Assembly (NCBI GenBank): GCA_013202295.1
Contig: JABMRT010000093.1
Span: 1 to 64,000, forward strand
Origin: Candidatus Zhuqueibacterota bacterium
Lineage (GTDB): Bacteria; Zhuqueibacterota; QNDG01; JABMRT01
Reading direction: 5' to 3'
DNA: 64,000 nt
This document shows, one piece after another, positions 41,660 through 50,747 of this stretch. A program made the position numbers and the translations under genes. Numbering within the stretch: the first letter of the stretch is position 1; the number at the start of each line of letters is the position of its first letter. The notes beneath the pieces are model-generated. The model was given only the letters and a program-made list of their open reading frames with translations, did no database searches and was not told where the DNA came from.

Positions 41660-42891
41660 GACGTCTGGAGTATATCGTTTTCCTACTCCTCCCCCTTTTG
41701 GCATTGGAACTGAAGGCGCAGCGCCTCGAAGAAATACTGGTCTACGGACACAGATCCACAAATCCGGAAGTAATTCTCCGGGAATTGGAAATTGCCCCCA
41801 ACTCACAACTTGATGAGAATCTTCTGCAGCACGAACGAGATTGGCTCTTGCGTCTGGATTTTCTAAAGCGCATCGATTTTCTCACCAAATCCGGCACTTT
41901 GGATAATCGGCAAATCCTCATGATTGTGATCCGGGAACGGTCTGCGTTCTCATTCATTCCCAGCCTGGATATGGATGATTTGTATGGAATCAGCTTGGGT
42001 GGGCATATGACAACGTACAACTTGCGAGGGAACCGGGAGCGCGTTCGGATCTCAGGTATGGTGGGAGGATTTCGACATTTTGGAATATCCTGGCACAATC
42101 CCTGGATTGCCGGCTCGCTTCGGCTTTTCGTTGAACTCAATGCCGGTTATAAAGACTTTGACTATCTGTATCCGGATTGGAATACACCATTCAAGGAAAC
42201 AGATCTGAGTCTGCAGGGAGTGATAGGCCGGCAGTGGGGACGCACGTTTCGCGCTGGAATCTGCTTTGAGTTCGAAAGAGTCAAAGTCAGCGATCCAGAA
42301 ATCTCTCTATCTCACACGGGTCAGGATGACATCACGCAATGGCAAATCTTCACAGAATATGATAATCGGGACTGGCCGTTCTATCCCCGCAGGGGGATTT
42401 ATTGGAAATCAGGTCTCGATCACTATCTGATGCCGTCTGATCAGAAATTGGACTTCTATTTTACGGATTTCCGTACCTATTTGCCCCTTGGCCGACAGCA
42501 AACCGTGGCGCTTCAGATTGCAGGACATCTCTCCGAAGGAGTGACGCCTGTCTATAAACGTACGCATTTTGGCGGAAGTCGAACGGTCAGAGGGTATTCA
42601 ACCGGAGAGTATGCCGGCGAAAATATTGTCTATTCCAGCCTGGAATATCGATTCCCCTGGTTGTATGAACGCAATCCATCCGCGGGCCTTCACTTTGGAA
42701 TCAATGGTGTATTCTTTATGGATGCCGGGTCCGTGTGGTGGAATTCGGATGCGTTTAATCTCAAATCGATCCATGGATCAGTGGGACTGGGCGTGCATTT
42801 TATTTGGGATCAATGGGTCATCCGTGCTGAGTACGGCGCGCATGGCCGTGGCTGGGGCTTCATCAACACTGGTATGGATGTTAAATTTTAA
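41656..42891 (+). CDS. Omp85/BamA-like outer membrane protein with a single POTRA-like domain
   Basis: RLEEILVYGHRSTNPEVILRELEIAPNSQLDENLL POTRA-like; FGGSRTVRGYSTGEY (RGY motif); C-terminal F. Confidence 0.85.
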   Translation: MRRLEYIVFLLLPLLALELKAQRLEEILVYGHRSTNPEVILRELEIAPNSQLDENLLQHERDWLLRLDFLKRIDFLTKSGTLDNRQILMIVIRERSAFSFIPSLDMDDLYGISLGGHMTTYNLRGNRERVRISGMVGGFRHFGISWHNPWIAGSLRLFVELNAGYKDFDYLYPDWNTPFKETDLSLQGVIGRQWGRTFRAGICFEFERVKVSDPEISLSHTGQDDITQWQIFTEYDNRDWPFYPRRGIYWKSGLDHYLMPSDQKLDFYFTDFRTYLPLGRQQTVALQIAGHLSEGVTPVYKRTHFGGSRTVRGYSTGEYAGENIVYSSLEYRFPWLYERNPSAGLHFGINGVFFMDAGSVWWNSDAFNLKSIHGSVGLGVHFIWDQWVIRAEYGAHGRGWGFINTGMDVKF

Positions 42892-42892
42892 C

Positions 42893-44215
42893 ATGGAAAA
42901 TAGTCCCTTGATTAAATTTCGATATTGTTGGATGATGTTTGGATGGGCGCTGATCCTTCTCTTCTCGGAAGGTAAGGCCCAAACTTATATCGATTCCAAA
43001 TATGCGGATAAACCCATCGCCCGATATGAAATCATCGGGAATGAAAAGACAAAACCGTTCGTTCTGCTCCGCGAAATCAAACAACAGCTTGGCGATTCCC
43101 TGGATCTTGAGCGGTGTGAGGAGGACCGGAAACGAATACTCAGCTTGCGTTTATTTAACCGGGTCATGATGACCGCCACGCCCGTTGAAGACAGTGTGGC
43201 CATTCAAATTATTGTGACCGAACAATGGTATATCATTCCCTTTCCCATCCTGCATCTCGTCGATCGGGATTGGAACAAGATCTCGTATGGACTGGGTCTC
43301 AAACATTTGAACTTCAGAGGTCGAGCCGAGACCTTGTCCGCTATCGTCAAACTGGGATTCAATCCGCAGCTCTCGTGCACGTATGTTAATCCATGGCTCG
43401 ACCGCGATAAGAATTGGCAATTCGCACTCAATTTGGCATACAACCGTGTGCGCTCCAAACACTTTGAGGACCTGGATGAAAAGGTGGATGAGAACCAATC
43501 CCATGCACGAATATCTCTGGGCAGACGGTTTGGATTTCACACCTCTCTGACGATGGAAATGGGCGCAAATCAAGTCACTCTCACACCTCCTGTGCTGGGT
43601 CAAACCCTCTCCCCAAACGGCAAGGATCGCTTTTTTCAAACCGCCCTTTATTTTGGATGGGACCATCGCGATTTCAAAGAATATCCGATGTCGGGATGGC
43701 TCTGTCGTTTATCACTTCAGCAAAATGGTCTCTTTTCATCCACCATCGATTACAGACGGGCGGCCACCGATCTTCGAGTTTATCTTCCTATCAAAATTGG
43801 AACACTGGCCATGCGGTCCGCGTGGAGCGTGAGTGCAGGCAAGATTCCTGTCTATAGCCGAACCTATCTGGGTTACAGCGAACGCATCCGGGGTCACTTC
43901 TTTGATGCATATGAAGGAGAGAATCGGGCTGTCGCGACACTGGCGTTCCGTAGATTGATCATCGAGGAACAGTATTTTAATATGTCCCCTGAATCGGAGT
44001 TGAGCGACCTTCGCTTCGGCATGGGATTCGGGCTGTTCGCGGACACCGGTCTGATCTGGTTTCAGGATGCCCCCATGAGAGCTGAGGATTTGATTTCAGG
44101 ATATGGCGGCGGTTTGCATTTCCTACTGCCGTACAACACGGTCCTGCGTCTGGAATGCGCTTTCAATGAATCCGGCCACTTGCAATGGATCGCGGATGTG
44201 GATGTGGACATTTAA
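42893..44215 (+). CDS. Second Omp85/BamA-like outer membrane protein with a single POTRA-like domain
   Basis: ARYEIIGNEKTKPFVLLREIKQQLGDSLDLERCEEDRKRILSLRLFNRV; barrel with YLGYSERIRGHFFDAYEGENRA; ORF track start 42569 is too early. Confidence 0.82.
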   Translation: MENSPLIKFRYCWMMFGWALILLFSEGKAQTYIDSKYADKPIARYEIIGNEKTKPFVLLREIKQQLGDSLDLERCEEDRKRILSLRLFNRVMMTATPVEDSVAIQIIVTEQWYIIPFPILHLVDRDWNKISYGLGLKHLNFRGRAETLSAIVKLGFNPQLSCTYVNPWLDRDKNWQFALNLAYNRVRSKHFEDLDEKVDENQSHARISLGRRFGFHTSLTMEMGANQVTLTPPVLGQTLSPNGKDRFFQTALYFGWDHRDFKEYPMSGWLCRLSLQQNGLFSSTIDYRRAATDLRVYLPIKIGTLAMRSAWSVSAGKIPVYSRTYLGYSERIRGHFFDAYEGENRAVATLAFRRLIIEEQYFNMSPESELSDLRFGMGFGLFADTGLIWFQDAPMRAEDLISGYGGGLHFLLPYNTVLRLECAFNESGHLQWIADVDVDI

Positions 44216-44235
44216 TTTGGGTATTGGACAATACA

Positions 44236-44973
44236 ATGCACTTTGAAAGTTATTATGTAAATCCTGAGGATGTGCAGGACAATCAACTGATCATTCTCGG
44301 GGATGAGCTGCATCATCTGGCACGCGTTAAGAGAAAACGGATTGGTGATATAATCCAGGTTGTGGATGGCTGCGGCAAAGCATACGAGTCGGAGATCTTG
44401 GAAATCTCCAAATCAGAAGCGCAGTGTAAAATTCTCTCACGCCAGTCCGGGATGGGTGAAGCCTCCATCTCGCTCACAGTCGTGCAAGGTGTTCTCAAAG
44501 GCGATCGGTTTGACTGGTTCGTGGAAAAAGCCACGGAAATTGGCATCCGTAGAATTATCCCTCTAACATGTGAGCGGGCCGTCCTAAATCCGGGATCGAA
44601 TAAAGTAATGCGTTGGAATCGCATCGCTCTCTCTGCCATGAAACAATGCGGACGATGCGTCCTGCCAGAAGTGACTGAACCAGCAACCATGGAGGAAGCG
44701 CTCACTTCTGGATCAGAGTATCCGATCCAGCTGATCGCACATGCGGGAGAATCAAGCCACCCGTCTTCGATGGTGATGAAGGTGAACGCTCAGCCGAATC
44801 CTCAAATCATGATTCTCGTCGGCCCTGAAGGCGGATTTACAGACGAGGAAGTGGCCCTGGCCGTTGAACAGGGATTCGCGCCGGTCAGTCTAGGCCCCAG
44901 ACGGCTTCGCGCAGAAACAGCTGGCATCGTCTTCTCGACCCTGATCATGTCTCAGATGAAAGAACTGGAGTAA
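44236..44973 (+). CDS. rsmE: 16S rRNA (uracil(1498)-N(3))-methyltransferase
   Basis: LGDELHHLARVKRKRIGDIIQVVDGCG; ILVGPEGGFTDEEV; LGPRRLRAETAGI. Confidence 0.95.
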   Translation: MHFESYYVNPEDVQDNQLIILGDELHHLARVKRKRIGDIIQVVDGCGKAYESEILEISKSEAQCKILSRQSGMGEASISLTVVQGVLKGDRFDWFVEKATEIGIRRIIPLTCERAVLNPGSNKVMRWNRIALSAMKQCGRCVLPEVTEPATMEEALTSGSEYPIQLIAHAGESSHPSSMVMKVNAQPNPQIMILVGPEGGFTDEEVALAVEQGFAPVSLGPRRLRAETAGIVFSTLIMSQMKELE

Positions 44974-44980
44974 GGTTTTT

Positions 44981-45358
44981 ATGCTGAAATTGTTATGGAT
45001 CGGCCTGGGCGGATTTTTAGGCGCTATCAGCCGATACGCGCTGAGCGGTTTCATCTACCGTGTCTTTTCCGATCCCTGGATGCCATACGGCACCATGGCC
45101 TGTAACGTACTCGGCTGCTTTTTAATCGGATTGCTTGGCGGCCTGAGTGAATCCAGACAACTTTTCGCGCCTGAAATCCGGCTCTTTTTATTCATCGGAT
45201 TGCTCGGCGGATTTACTACCTTCTCTTCATTTGGAATGGAAACCTTCAATTTGATGCGTGAGGGGCAATGGTTTCCATCTCTGATGAATGTGATCCTTTC
45301 AATTGTGCTGGGATTGATTGCCGTCTGGATCGGCTTCAATATCACACGAATCAGATAA
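44981..45358 (+). CDS. crcB: Fluoride efflux transporter CrcB/Fluc
   Basis: GGFLGAISRYALSG; PYGTMACNVLGCFLIGLL; GLLGGFTTFSSFGMET. Confidence 0.95.
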   Translation: MLKLLWIGLGGFLGAISRYALSGFIYRVFSDPWMPYGTMACNVLGCFLIGLLGGLSESRQLFAPEIRLFLFIGLLGGFTTFSSFGMETFNLMREGQWFPSLMNVILSIVLGLIAVWIGFNITRIR

Positions 45359-45368
45359 GGAGGATGAT

Positions 45369-45734
45369 ATGATACTTCCTGAAACGGGACATCTTCTGCG
45401 CATCTACATCAGTGAAAGTGACCGGCATGAGGGAAAACCTCTGCATGAATGGATCATCCATCAGGCACGCGAGTATGGTCTGGCCGGAACGACTGTCATA
45501 CGGGGCATGGAGGGATTTGGGGCACACAGCCGGATCCATCATGCACAATTGCTCAGATTATCGGAAGATCTGCCCATCATTATAGAGATAGTTGATATTA
45601 AGGAAAAGATAGAAGCATTTCTCCCTGCGATCGACTCTGCTATCAAGGAAGGCCTAGCCACACTTGAACCTGTTGAGATCCGGTTCTATCGGGCTGGTTC
45701 GGACAATTCTCATTGTGATGGAGATCGAAAATGA
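45369..45734 (+). CDS. DUF190 domain protein
   Basis: LLRIYISESDRHEGKPLHEWIIHQAREYGLAGTTVIRGMEGFG; directly after crcB; ORF track start 45318. Confidence 0.92.
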   Translation: MILPETGHLLRIYISESDRHEGKPLHEWIIHQAREYGLAGTTVIRGMEGFGAHSRIHHAQLLRLSEDLPIIIEIVDIKEKIEAFLPAIDSAIKEGLATLEPVEIRFYRAGSDNSHCDGDRK

Positions 45735-46804
45735 AACGGCGTAACTTTATTTCTGGTACCATAAAAATCGGGATTACTGGTCTTGTCAGTGCAATTGCAT
45801 GTTCGAAATACGATGTCGATGTAAAACTCCAACGAACCATCCAAAAAGTGAAACACACCATGCTCACCATGCAGCGTGCCTCATGGGAACAGGGCGTGGC
45901 CGTGCAGGCACTCCTGGAATTCGGAGACAAAGAAACCGTTTTACTCATGGCCCGTGAAGCAGTCGTACGACAGGCTGAAGATGGTCGTCTTGCGGTCATG
46001 TACGGCATGGAAGGCACAACCGATCCGGCTTCAAACGGAGAAGCAGTATTAAAAGCGGCGGAGTGGACAGATGATCCGATATTTCAGGATGCAGCTGACC
46101 GCATGCTGTCTTGGTTGATGGAACAAGCACCACGAACAGAAAATGGAGTCATCTGTCATTTCAAAAACAGCCAACAGGTTTGGGTGGATTCCATGTATAT
46201 GGCGCCACCCTTTCTCGCAGTTGCAGGCGAACCGGATGAAGCAGTACGCCAGATAGAAGGATACCGCAAGCTGCTTTGGAATCCGGAAAAGCATCTATTC
46301 TCGCATCAATGGGACAACGCGAAAAAGGTCTTCTCGCGGGAAGCCTTTTGGGGCGTAGGCAATGGATGGGCCGCTGCCGGTATGGCCCGTGTGATACACC
46401 ATTTGCCGAATTCGCATGAGAAGGACAAACTTCGTCTGGCAAAATATGTACACGAACTTCTAGATGGATGTCTGCCTCATATTCGCTCTGACGGATTTTT
46501 TCACAACGTGATTGACGATCCGGCAACCTTCATTGAAACCAATCTCTCTCAAATGCTAAGCTATTCAATATATCGGGGGATACAAGCAGGCTGGCTTCCG
46601 GATACCTATTTCACAGACGCGGAACACATGCGCATGGCCGCTCATTCCAAGATTGATAATTATGGCTATGTGCGGGATGTATGCGGTTCTCCCTTTTTCA
46701 ATAGCCCGGGAACCGCAACTGAGGGTCAAGCTTTTTTCATTTTAATGGAAGCTGCCAGAAGAAATCTATTAAAATCAGATAAAAAAGGAGAAGTGATCGC
46801 ATGA
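45731..46804 (+). CDS. Glycoside hydrolase family 88/105-like protein, possible Tat-exported lipoprotein
   Basis: KRRNFISGTIKIGITGLVSAIAC leader; ADRMLSWLMEQAPRTENGVICHF; WGVGNGWAAAGMARV. Confidence 0.85.
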   Translation: MKRRNFISGTIKIGITGLVSAIACSKYDVDVKLQRTIQKVKHTMLTMQRASWEQGVAVQALLEFGDKETVLLMAREAVVRQAEDGRLAVMYGMEGTTDPASNGEAVLKAAEWTDDPIFQDAADRMLSWLMEQAPRTENGVICHFKNSQQVWVDSMYMAPPFLAVAGEPDEAVRQIEGYRKLLWNPEKHLFSHQWDNAKKVFSREAFWGVGNGWAAAGMARVIHHLPNSHEKDKLRLAKYVHELLDGCLPHIRSDGFFHNVIDDPATFIETNLSQMLSYSIYRGIQAGWLPDTYFTDAEHMRMAAHSKIDNYGYVRDVCGSPFFNSPGTATEGQAFFILMEAARRNLLKSDKKGEVIA

Positions 46805-47778
46805 AAGTTTTATTTATTGGCGGAACCGGTATCATCAGTTCGGCTTGTTCTGAACTTGCAATTCAGAAGGGCATTGATCTCACACTATTAAATAGAGGAA
46901 CATCCATTCGTCGGGTTCCAGAAGGAGCAGAGGTGCTAAATGCGGACATGGATAATCCCGATGAAGTTAATAAGGTTCTTGATGAGCGAACATTTGACGC
47001 AGTTGTGAACTGGATCGTCTTCACACCCGATCAAATCGATCGTGATCTGAAACTATTTAAAAATCGAACGGGACAATACATTTTCATCAGTTCCGCATCA
47101 GTGTATCAAACCCCGCCTGCCAATCTACCTGTGACTGAATCAACGCCGCTGGACAATCCGATCTGGGAGTATTCACAGAACAAAATCGCCTGTGAAGACA
47201 AACTCATTCAGGCCTATCGTGATGAAAAATTCCCCGTGACAATCGTCCGTCCTTCACATACATATGACAAAACCCTGCTGCCCTTTACAGGTCGCTACAC
47301 GGTCATTGACCGAATGCGCAAAGGCAAGCCTGTCATCGTGCATGGCGATGGTACATCCTTATGGACCCTCACCCATCATAAGGACTTCGCCGTCGGTCTG
47401 GTGGGCCTCCTGGCCAATTCTCACACGATTGGTGAGGTCTTTCACATCACATCGGATGAAATTCTGACCTGGAATCAGATCTTCCACATTATGGCCAATG
47501 CGGCTGGTGTATCAGAGCCGAAACTTGTGCACATCGCATCGGACACACTGGCGAAACATGATAAGGACTGGGGCGATAATTTATTAGGGGACAAATCTCA
47601 TTCCATGATCTTTGATAACACCAAGATTCGGCAAGTCGTACCCAATTTCAATCCATCCATCCCATTCCATCGGGGTGCTGAAGAGATCATGGCCTGGTAT
47701 GATGGTGATCCGGCCAGACAGGAAGTGGATGTGAAACTTGATGCCATGTACGATCAGATCATCAAGGAAAACACGTAA
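46801..47778 (+). CDS. NAD-dependent epimerase/dehydratase (extended SDR)
   Basis: KVLFIGGTGIISSACSELA Rossmann motif; FISSASVY; WEYSQNK. Confidence 0.88.
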   Translation: MKVLFIGGTGIISSACSELAIQKGIDLTLLNRGTSIRRVPEGAEVLNADMDNPDEVNKVLDERTFDAVVNWIVFTPDQIDRDLKLFKNRTGQYIFISSASVYQTPPANLPVTESTPLDNPIWEYSQNKIACEDKLIQAYRDEKFPVTIVRPSHTYDKTLLPFTGRYTVIDRMRKGKPVIVHGDGTSLWTLTHHKDFAVGLVGLLANSHTIGEVFHITSDEILTWNQIFHIMANAAGVSEPKLVHIASDTLAKHDKDWGDNLLGDKSHSMIFDNTKIRQVVPNFNPSIPFHRGAEEIMAWYDGDPARQEVDVKLDAMYDQIIKENT

Positions 47779-47840
47779 CAATTGGTTACCAATTCGAGTC
47801 CAAAGGATATATATTCAAAACTCGAAAAGGAGGTCATCAA

Positions 47841-48569
47841 ATGAAAAAGCGAATTCTGCTCATCGTCGTGATGATTTTGATCACACTTCCCTACTCTGGC
47901 AATTCACAAACAATTCAAATCGGTCTGTCGCCCAGTCTATCCCATGTGCTTGGAGGTTCCTATTATGCAGATGAACTGGATATGACTCTTTATGAACAGG
48001 GTTCTTTACCATGGCGCCTTCCAAGAAGACATTTTATCCAAGCCTTGGGTTTGGGCATAATGCCCGGATATCAAGTTGAACTCAAAATGGATTTAAATAA
48101 TCCTGGTGTATTTTGTATAGCTCAATTTGAGCAGCAATTTCTGTCCAAAACTGGGAAAGCATCCCTTTTCCCACCTCTGGAATCTTCATATCGTTATTTA
48201 GATAATGCTGTTAATGTAAAAGTGGCCAGTTCGCTCATTGCTTTAAATCTGGGCATTGGATGCAGGCTTCAAAGCAAAGGGCCGACGCCCTATCTGGCCG
48301 GGGCACTCCTTCTCAGCCGGATCGGTGATGTGACAATTAAAGATGATAACCTGGAAGTGACGATTGATGAAACTATTCCGGAAAAGAATCGACTGGGATT
48401 TAGTTTTATCTTTGGTTTTGAATGGGATATATCACAGAAATTAACTCTTGATACTCAGTTAAATCTGAAGAATTACGCAATGTGGTTCCGTGAAGAGGAT
48501 GAAGATTTTTTCATAACAACAGGTCTATCAATTGGCGTACTATACACACTGACTTCATCGAATCATTGA
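47841..48569 (+). CDS. Predicted outer-membrane beta-barrel protein, paralog 1
   Basis: Signal peptide; alternating hydrophobic strands; paralogous to 48604..49311. Confidence 0.7.
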   Translation: MKKRILLIVVMILITLPYSGNSQTIQIGLSPSLSHVLGGSYYADELDMTLYEQGSLPWRLPRRHFIQALGLGIMPGYQVELKMDLNNPGVFCIAQFEQQFLSKTGKASLFPPLESSYRYLDNAVNVKVASSLIALNLGIGCRLQSKGPTPYLAGALLLSRIGDVTIKDDNLEVTIDETIPEKNRLGFSFIFGFEWDISQKLTLDTQLNLKNYAMWFREEDEDFFITTGLSIGVLYTLTSSNH

Positions 48570-48603
48570 GGAGAACATAAAATAATATTAAGGAGGTAAT
48601 CGA

Positions 48604-49311
48604 ATGAAAAAGCGAATGTCACTCATCGCCGTCCTGATTTTGGTCACACTTCCATGCGTAGTCAATTCACAAACTGTTCAAATCGGGTTGTCACATAGCC
48701 TAGGATATGTTCTCGGTGGCCCATTTTATTCAACAAAATCACTTGTCATCGCTTATCCAACCCCATTTGATCCCCCTGATCCTTATAATATCAGATATTT
48801 GGGATTGAAAGAATCATTGGGATACGAAATTACAGCAAAGGTTTTAAAGCCTCCAGGTATTCTTTTATTTGCCCAGTTCGAACATCATTTACTGCAAAAT
48901 CCGCACGGGGCCTGTATTGATAATTGGTCCGCAGCCTCCTCAATTATGCATCCGCTAAATAAAGTAACCGCTTCTATCCTTGCATTTAATTTGGGTGGAG
49001 GATACCGATTTCTTAGAGAAGGGGCACTCCCCTATTGGGCAGGGACTCTCATTTTTAGTCGTATTGGTGACATTAACATAAAAAGTGAATTTACTGGCCC
49101 ACCAATCGATCTAACCATTGAAGCTAAAAATCGATTGGGCCTGGGATGCATCTTTGGTGTGGAGTGGCCACTATCAAAGAAATTCTATTTGGATGCACAA
49201 TTTCATCTGAAAAGCTACGCGCTGTTTATGCGTGAAGAAAATGAAGACGATTTTATCACAACCGGTTTATCCGTTGGTCTACTCTACACACTCACTTCAC
49301 CAGAAAACTAA
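48604..49311 (+). CDS. Predicted outer-membrane beta-barrel protein, paralog 2
   Basis: Near-identical signal peptide and RBS to paralog 1; shared C-terminus FITTGLS(I/V)G(V/L)LYTLTS. Confidence 0.7.
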   Translation: MKKRMSLIAVLILVTLPCVVNSQTVQIGLSHSLGYVLGGPFYSTKSLVIAYPTPFDPPDPYNIRYLGLKESLGYEITAKVLKPPGILLFAQFEHHLLQNPHGACIDNWSAASSIMHPLNKVTASILAFNLGGGYRFLREGALPYWAGTLIFSRIGDINIKSEFTGPPIDLTIEAKNRLGLGCIFGVEWPLSKKFYLDAQFHLKSYALFMREENEDDFITTGLSVGLLYTLTSPEN

Positions 49312-49317
49312 ATAGCT

Positions 49318-49707
49318 ATGAGTAATCCCGAAATCCCAACCTGGAAACGCATTCTACTCATCACTGCAGGAATCCTCTCAATCTTTCTTGGAACATTGGG
49401 CTTGTTTCTCCCCTTGCTTCCAACCACACCCTTCCTCCTTCTTGCCGCAGCCTGCTTTGTTCGCAGTTCAGACAGATTTTATACTTGGCTCATCAATCAC
49501 CGGATATTCGGATCATACATCCGGAATTACCGGGAAAAGGGCGGTATTACACGAAAACATAAAGTGATTACGATCACCTTTTTATGGCTGGTGATTATCC
49601 TGACAGTTCTTTTCCTCATCTCGCACCTCATCCTAAAACTTTTTCTGCTTGCAGTGGCTTCACTCGTGACCTTTCATATTCTATCGATCCACACTGTAAA
49701 AAAATAA
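49318..49707 (+). CDS. YbaN family (DUF454) membrane protein
   Basis: LGLFLPLLPTTPFLLLAAACFVRSSDRFYTWLINHRIFGSYIRNYREKGGI. Confidence 0.92.
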   Translation: MSNPEIPTWKRILLITAGILSIFLGTLGLFLPLLPTTPFLLLAAACFVRSSDRFYTWLINHRIFGSYIRNYREKGGITRKHKVITITFLWLVIILTVLFLISHLILKLFLLAVASLVTFHILSIHTVKK

Positions 49708-49793
49708 TAAATACGGGAACATACCTCCCACGCAATGGTGTAATTGAGTCATTTATCCATTAACTTTCTTTTGGATATGAAAGGAGGACCACC

Positions 49794-50573
49794 ATGCGAT
49801 TTGTAAAAGGATTCATTGTTGTGCTGGTAATTTTAATGGCCAGTAGTACAGTAAAGGCACAGTTGCCTGCGGATTTTCTGCAGTTGGCTTCATCATCTGA
49901 AGGCGTGTGGAACAATTTGACATATGCTACCACCGGACCGCTTTTGATGTCTGGAGAGTTCAATGAAGGCACGAGCATGTTTTCAATCGATGCGACCTTA
50001 TTTGGCGGATTTGGAATAGATGATACTGTGACATATACCGTCGAGGGAGCCTTTGTTTCCGCAGGAGACTCGGTTATATTGGTTGTTACAACGCCCTGGC
50101 CAGGAGGATTGGCTGTATATCCCGACACGGTTTTCGGATCGTTCGCGGTTGCGGCTTATGGCATTGTCATTGAGATTACAGGAAACTATGAAACAGGCAG
50201 TGCGAGCCTCGAATACCATATGACCGGTGGCTTTGAGGCATTCGGTACACTGGAATTGACAGGAACCTCAGCCACGGGTGTGCAGGATGAACCAATCGTC
50301 CAACAGCCATCTTCTTTTGATTTGGCCCAGAATTTTCCCAATCCATTCAATCCGGAGACCACGATTTCGTTTACAACTCCGGAATCAGATCACGTCAATC
50401 TGACAGTCTATGATATTCTCGGAAATGAAGTCGCCGTTCTCATGAATGGAATTCTACCTGCTGGTTATTATCAGGTTCCGTTTAATGGTAACGATCGACC
50501 ATCAGGTATCTATTTTTATCGTTTGGAATCAGGCAATTTAAAATCGGTAAAGAAAATGATACTTACTGAATAA
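49794..50573 (+). CDS. Hypothetical secreted protein with T9SS-type C-terminal sorting domain
   Basis: Signal peptide; FDLAQNFPNPFNPETTISFTTPESDHVNLTVYDILGNEV...SGIYFYRLESGNLKSVKKMILTE. Confidence 0.85.
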   Translation: MRFVKGFIVVLVILMASSTVKAQLPADFLQLASSSEGVWNNLTYATTGPLLMSGEFNEGTSMFSIDATLFGGFGIDDTVTYTVEGAFVSAGDSVILVVTTPWPGGLAVYPDTVFGSFAVAAYGIVIEITGNYETGSASLEYHMTGGFEAFGTLELTGTSATGVQDEPIVQQPSSFDLAQNFPNPFNPETTISFTTPESDHVNLTVYDILGNEVAVLMNGILPAGYYQVPFNGNDRPSGIYFYRLESGNLKSVKKMILTE

Positions 50574-50592
50574 ATAGGAACCAGCGGAAATT

Positions 50593-50633
50593 AAAGGGAT
50601 AGTGGAAGCGAAGTCTTCGCTATCCCTTTTTTA
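50593..50633 (+). terminator. Rho-independent terminator
   Basis: AAAGGGATAG...CTATCCCTTT stem with inner GAAG/CTTC pairing, then T tract. Confidence 0.8.
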
Positions 50634-50747
50634 TTGAACGACGAACGTGGATGATGGTAAAACAAACTTCCGATTTTCAGTTGCATTTCTTCCCCTACTT
50701 TGTTAATTTGTACCCCATCAAAGATTCGATTTTTGAGGAACTTACAC

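Noticed and set aside
44974-44980. Fluoride riboswitch upstream of crcB
   Set aside because: Only 7 nt separate rsmE and crcB and no matching consensus was seen.
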